In this document: positions 18,433 to 20,178 of the stretch, in pieces
Position numbering within the stretch: position 1 is the first letter of the stretch
Layout: every line of letters begins with the position of its first letter
Source: a virus
IMG/VR virus record: IMGVR_UViG_3300008110_006129
Location: 1 to 20,178 of that record
DNA length: 20,178 nt
Reading direction: 5' to 3' (one strand)
Translations under genes and position numbers: made by a program
Notes under the pieces: generated by a model
The model's input: the letters and a program-made list of their open reading frames with translations, nothing else
What the model was told of the DNA's origin: nothing
Databases searched by the model: none

Positions 18433-19287
18433 ATGGCAAATTCGCGTCGCATTACTGCGCAAGCATCCGTTATCCCAACATACATCGGTGGATACGTTCA
18501 ACCTACTTCTGTACTTCCTGGAACTGTTACGATGGGATTGACTCAGCCAATCGCTCAACCAGCAAATCTCGGCCAAGCTTTCAAACCGAAACGTGCCGGC
18601 AAGAATCCGAATCTCTCGCACATCATCTTCGTCCTTGACGAATCCTCTTCGATGTCGTCCTGCTGGGAACAAACCATCTCTGGCTACAACGAATATCTGA
18701 AGGCTCAGAAAGAAGACGCTGAAAAGACCGGCATCAAGACTCTGGTCTCTCTCTACAAGTTCAACGGCCACGACGTTCGGGCGATCTTTGATCGTCAAGA
18801 CGTAGGTGAGGTTCAACCCCTCGACAAATCCAGCTATCGCCCAAGCGGTGGCACCAACCTTCTTGACGCTATGGGTGGCGTCATGATGAAGATCACCACT
18901 CTTCTCGCTGAAAAGAAGAAAGCAGATCGTGAATCGGTGATCATTACGATTCTGACTGACGGCGAAGAGAATCAGTCTCGCACTTTCCGTAACGAAGACA
19001 TCAAAGTGATGGTCGAAAAGGCAGAAGGTAAGAACTGGGGCTTCATGTTCCTTGGTGCAAACATCGATGCATTCCATGCCGGTGCAGCTATGGGTTTCAA
19101 CAATAACAATACAATGCAGTTTTCGACTGCTAATGCTGCTGAGACTTTCCGTTCAGCCTCTGCAATGACTTCTCGTATGAAGGGTGACTATGCTTCTGGT
19201 ATGGCCACTATGGATTCTTACACTGTATCGGCATTCAACGACGCTGAGCGTAAAGCCGCTGTAGGTGACAAAGATGCAGGGAAATAA
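18433..19287 (+). CDS. VWA-domain protein downstream of the tmRNA
   Basis: A 284-residue protein whose N-terminal 60 residues are a low-complexity Thr/Pro/Gln-rich tail (VQPTSVLPGTVTMGLTQPI), followed by a VWA domain: D69-E-S71-S-S73 (FVLDESSSMSS), T141 (SGGTNLL) and D176 (LTDGEEN) complete the MIDAS site. FMFLGANIDAFHAGAAMG is like the last core strand of phage VWA proteins. GAGG lies about 10 bases before ATG 18433. No promoter or terminator separates it from the tmRNA, so it may share that transcript. The partner could be the CobS-like ATPase encoded 2.6 kb upstream; this is inference. Codons are GC-ending. Confidence 0.85.
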   Translation: MANSRRITAQASVIPTYIGGYVQPTSVLPGTVTMGLTQPIAQPANLGQAFKPKRAGKNPNLSHIIFVLDESSSMSSCWEQTISGYNEYLKAQKEDAEKTGIKTLVSLYKFNGHDVRAIFDRQDVGEVQPLDKSSYRPSGGTNLLDAMGGVMMKITTLLAEKKKADRESVIITILTDGEENQSRTFRNEDIKVMVEKAEGKNWGFMFLGANIDAFHAGAAMGFNNNNTMQFSTANAAETFRSASAMTSRMKGDYASGMATMDSYTVSAFNDAERKAAVGDKDAGK

Positions 19288-19534
19288 GAACCCGTACGAA
19301 GTTCGTCTTGATATCATGAAGATGGCACAAGAAATGCTTGACCGCGAGACACAAATGAAACAGGAAGCATTTTTTGCGAAGCTTGATACACTTAGAACCT
19401 CGAATAGCAACGTCGATGTAATAAATAAATTCATCGACGAAAACCAACCGAAGATGTACAACGAGAGCGAACTGGTGAACCGCTCTACTGCATTGTACGC
19501 CTTTGTTAATAACTCCACCACAAACAAATCCTAA
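19274..19534 (+). CDS. Conserved small phage protein, 86 aa
   Basis: An 86-residue helical protein. The beginning NKNPYEVRLDIMKMAQEMLDRE resembles a short conserved protein of T4-like cyanophages (NPYEIRLE..KMAKEM). The middle is a charged helix (TQMKQEAFFAKLDTLR), the end is polar. I prefer ATG 19274, behind AGGTG, over GTG 19265. It overlaps the VWA gene by 14 bases. Function is unknown. Confidence 0.7.
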   Translation: MQGNKNPYEVRLDIMKMAQEMLDRETQMKQEAFFAKLDTLRTSNSNVDVINKFIDENQPKMYNESELVNRSTALYAFVNNSTTNKS

Positions 19535-19545
19535 GGAGAATATAA

Positions 19546-19935
19546 ATGATGAAATTTCTGATGGCTACTGCCGCTCTTGTCGCTATGACTTCCACCGCTT
19601 CTGCCCTTGACTTTGGCAACGGTCTTGCTCTTGACGTCGAGCTTGTCACTGAGTATAATACTGATACCACAACCGCTACCTCTGTATTGACCCCAACTCT
19701 TGGATACGCTCCAATTGAAGGACTTTCTGTCTGGGCTGAAACCGATCTTGCTATCTATGATGGTTCAGATTTTATTAGCTTTGATAGTAGCGCTTTTGAA
19801 GGTGCAGTTCTTGGTGCAGCATACGTACCAAGCTTTGGCCTTGGTAAGGTAGGCGTAGAAGCATATCTCGAGAACAACTTCGACGGTAGCTTCGAGTATA
19901 TCGACAGCATCGTTGGTGTATCGCTTAGCTTCTAA
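19546..19935 (+). CDS. Secreted beta-barrel-like outer membrane protein
   Basis: A 129-residue protein with a signal peptide (MMKFLMATAALVAMTSTASA, cut probably after ASA at residue 20). The rest is made of short amphipathic strands alternating polar and hydrophobic residues (LALDVELVTEYNTDT, LSVWAETDLAIYD, LGAAYVPSFGLGKVGVEAYL), and it ends in SLSF; a terminal Phe is the usual outer-membrane barrel signal. At about 109 mature residues it would make an 8-strand barrel at most. It starts at ATG 19546, 7 bases after AAGGAG, and is followed by a terminator. It may change the host surface or act as an exclusion factor; this is inference. Confidence 0.75.
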   Translation: MMKFLMATAALVAMTSTASALDFGNGLALDVELVTEYNTDTTTATSVLTPTLGYAPIEGLSVWAETDLAIYDGSDFISFDSSAFEGAVLGAAYVPSFGLGKVGVEAYLENNFDGSFEYIDSIVGVSLSF

Positions 19936-19972
19936 TTTACATTAATATCGGGTGGTTACGTAATAAACCCGT

Positions 19973-19999
19973 GTGGAGCCATGGTTAGCTCCACTTTTT
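19973..19999 (+). terminator. Rho-independent terminator after the barrel gene
   Basis: GTGGAGC (19973-19979) pairs with GCTCCAC (19988-19994) around an 8-base loop, followed by TTTTT. A small CGGGT/ACCCG hairpin (19949-19971) lies just upstream. Confidence 0.9.
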
Positions 20000-20027
20000 A
20001 CAAAACAATAATACAGATTTAATCCAA

Positions 20028-20056
20028 TTGTTACATTCATGGTATAAATTTATCAT
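20028..20056 (+). promoter_or_regulatory. Promoter of the last, partial gene
   Basis: TTGTTA at 20028-20033 and TATCAT at 20051-20056, 17-base spacer. It is weaker than the TTGACA promoters. I compared the region with a Pho box (two CTGTCAT-like repeats) and found no convincing match. Confidence 0.5.
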
Positions 20057-20098
20057 GTGAGGAAGCAAACCGCAAGCCTCTCGTTGTGGAGAAATTGA

Positions 20099-20178
20099 AT
20101 GAAAGTACTTTTACTTAGCACTACATTAGCTTTGGCCGTAGCATCGACTGCATTTGCAAGAGATAACGTCCAAGTAAC
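20099..20178 (+). CDS. Probable PstS-like phosphate-binding protein, N-terminus only
   Basis: Only 26 codons are in the window. MKVLLLSTTLALAVASTAFA is a clear signal peptide, cut before RDNVQV. The mature start R-D-N-V-Q-V is like the beginning of alphaproteobacterial PstS proteins (RDxIQIxGSSTV), which bind phosphate in the periplasm for the PstSCAB transporter. pstS is a known host-derived gene in marine T4-like phages. GGAG at 20088-20091 precedes ATG 20099. The call depends on a few residues after the signal peptide. Confidence 0.5.
   Translation, partial: MKVLLLSTTLALAVASTAFARDNVQV

Noticed and set aside
20010-20060. Pho box before the probable PstS gene
   Set aside because: I looked for two CTGTCAT-like repeats at the usual spacing; the best alignment matches too few bases to call.
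1-20178. CRISPR arrays, insertion sequences, integrase or attachment sites, other tRNA genes
   Set aside because: None was seen: no spaced short repeats, no transposase or recombinase motifs, and no cloverleaf other than the tRNA-like part of the tmRNA.

Overview
The window looks like part of a T4-like (myovirus-type) phage genome that infects an alphaproteobacterium. Every gene I accept lies on the + strand, most neighbours touch or overlap (ATGA, TAATG, GTGA junctions), and several products are typical of T4-like and marine T4-like phages: a T4 RNase H-type flap nuclease, a PhoH-like ATPase, a PAAR spike tip, a tail fibre ending in an S74 chaperone domain, a CobS-like AAA+ ATPase and a DUF6433-like protein. 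The host assignment rests mainly on a circularly permuted, two-piece tmRNA gene, an architecture best known from alphaproteobacteria. This is inference, because no host gene is present.

Layout. 1-1338: end of a glutaredoxin, an SH3-barrel-like protein and a GT4-type glycosyltransferase. 1370-4766: a lysine-rich unknown protein, RNase H, DUF6433-like, a small basic protein and a HAD phosphatase, punctuated by TTGACA promoters and closed by a terminator. 4839-8351: a short conserved protein, PhoH, a small AbrB-like protein, PAAR, an unknown protein and the tail fibre; candidate late promoters (ATAAATA) sit before this block. 8344-10175: a 2H phosphoesterase that could be an Acb1-type anti-CBASS enzyme, a beta-helix protein and a PD-(D/E)XK exonuclease. 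10322-12485: very small genes behind near-identical promoter/leader modules, including one gene broken by an internal deletion and one with a frameshifted start. 12550-15810: a CobT-like metalloprotease-VWA protein and its CobS/MoxR-like AAA+ partner. 15821-17418: small proteins, a three-helix membrane protein and a secreted SleB-type wall hydrolase. 17409-18011: an alternative oxidase. 18060-18395: the permuted tmRNA. 18433-20178: a second VWA protein, a small conserved protein, a secreted beta-barrel-like protein, a terminator, and the signal peptide of a probable periplasmic phosphate-binding protein.

How it fits together. Perfect TTGACA boxes with 16-17 nt spacers and sigma70-like -10 boxes recur about ten times, usually before small genes or the CobT/CobS pair, and suggest early transcription by host RNA polymerase. 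The structural genes and the lysis candidate carry late-type ATAAATA motifs instead. Three genes point to reshaping of the host during infection: the alternative oxidase (respiration), the tmRNA (ribosome rescue and protein tagging) and the probable PstS (phosphate). The most unusual items are the tmRNA with its structured spacer, the alternative oxidase directly upstream of it, and the metalloprotease-VWA/AAA+ pair. All functional calls come from reading motifs by eye; no database search was run.
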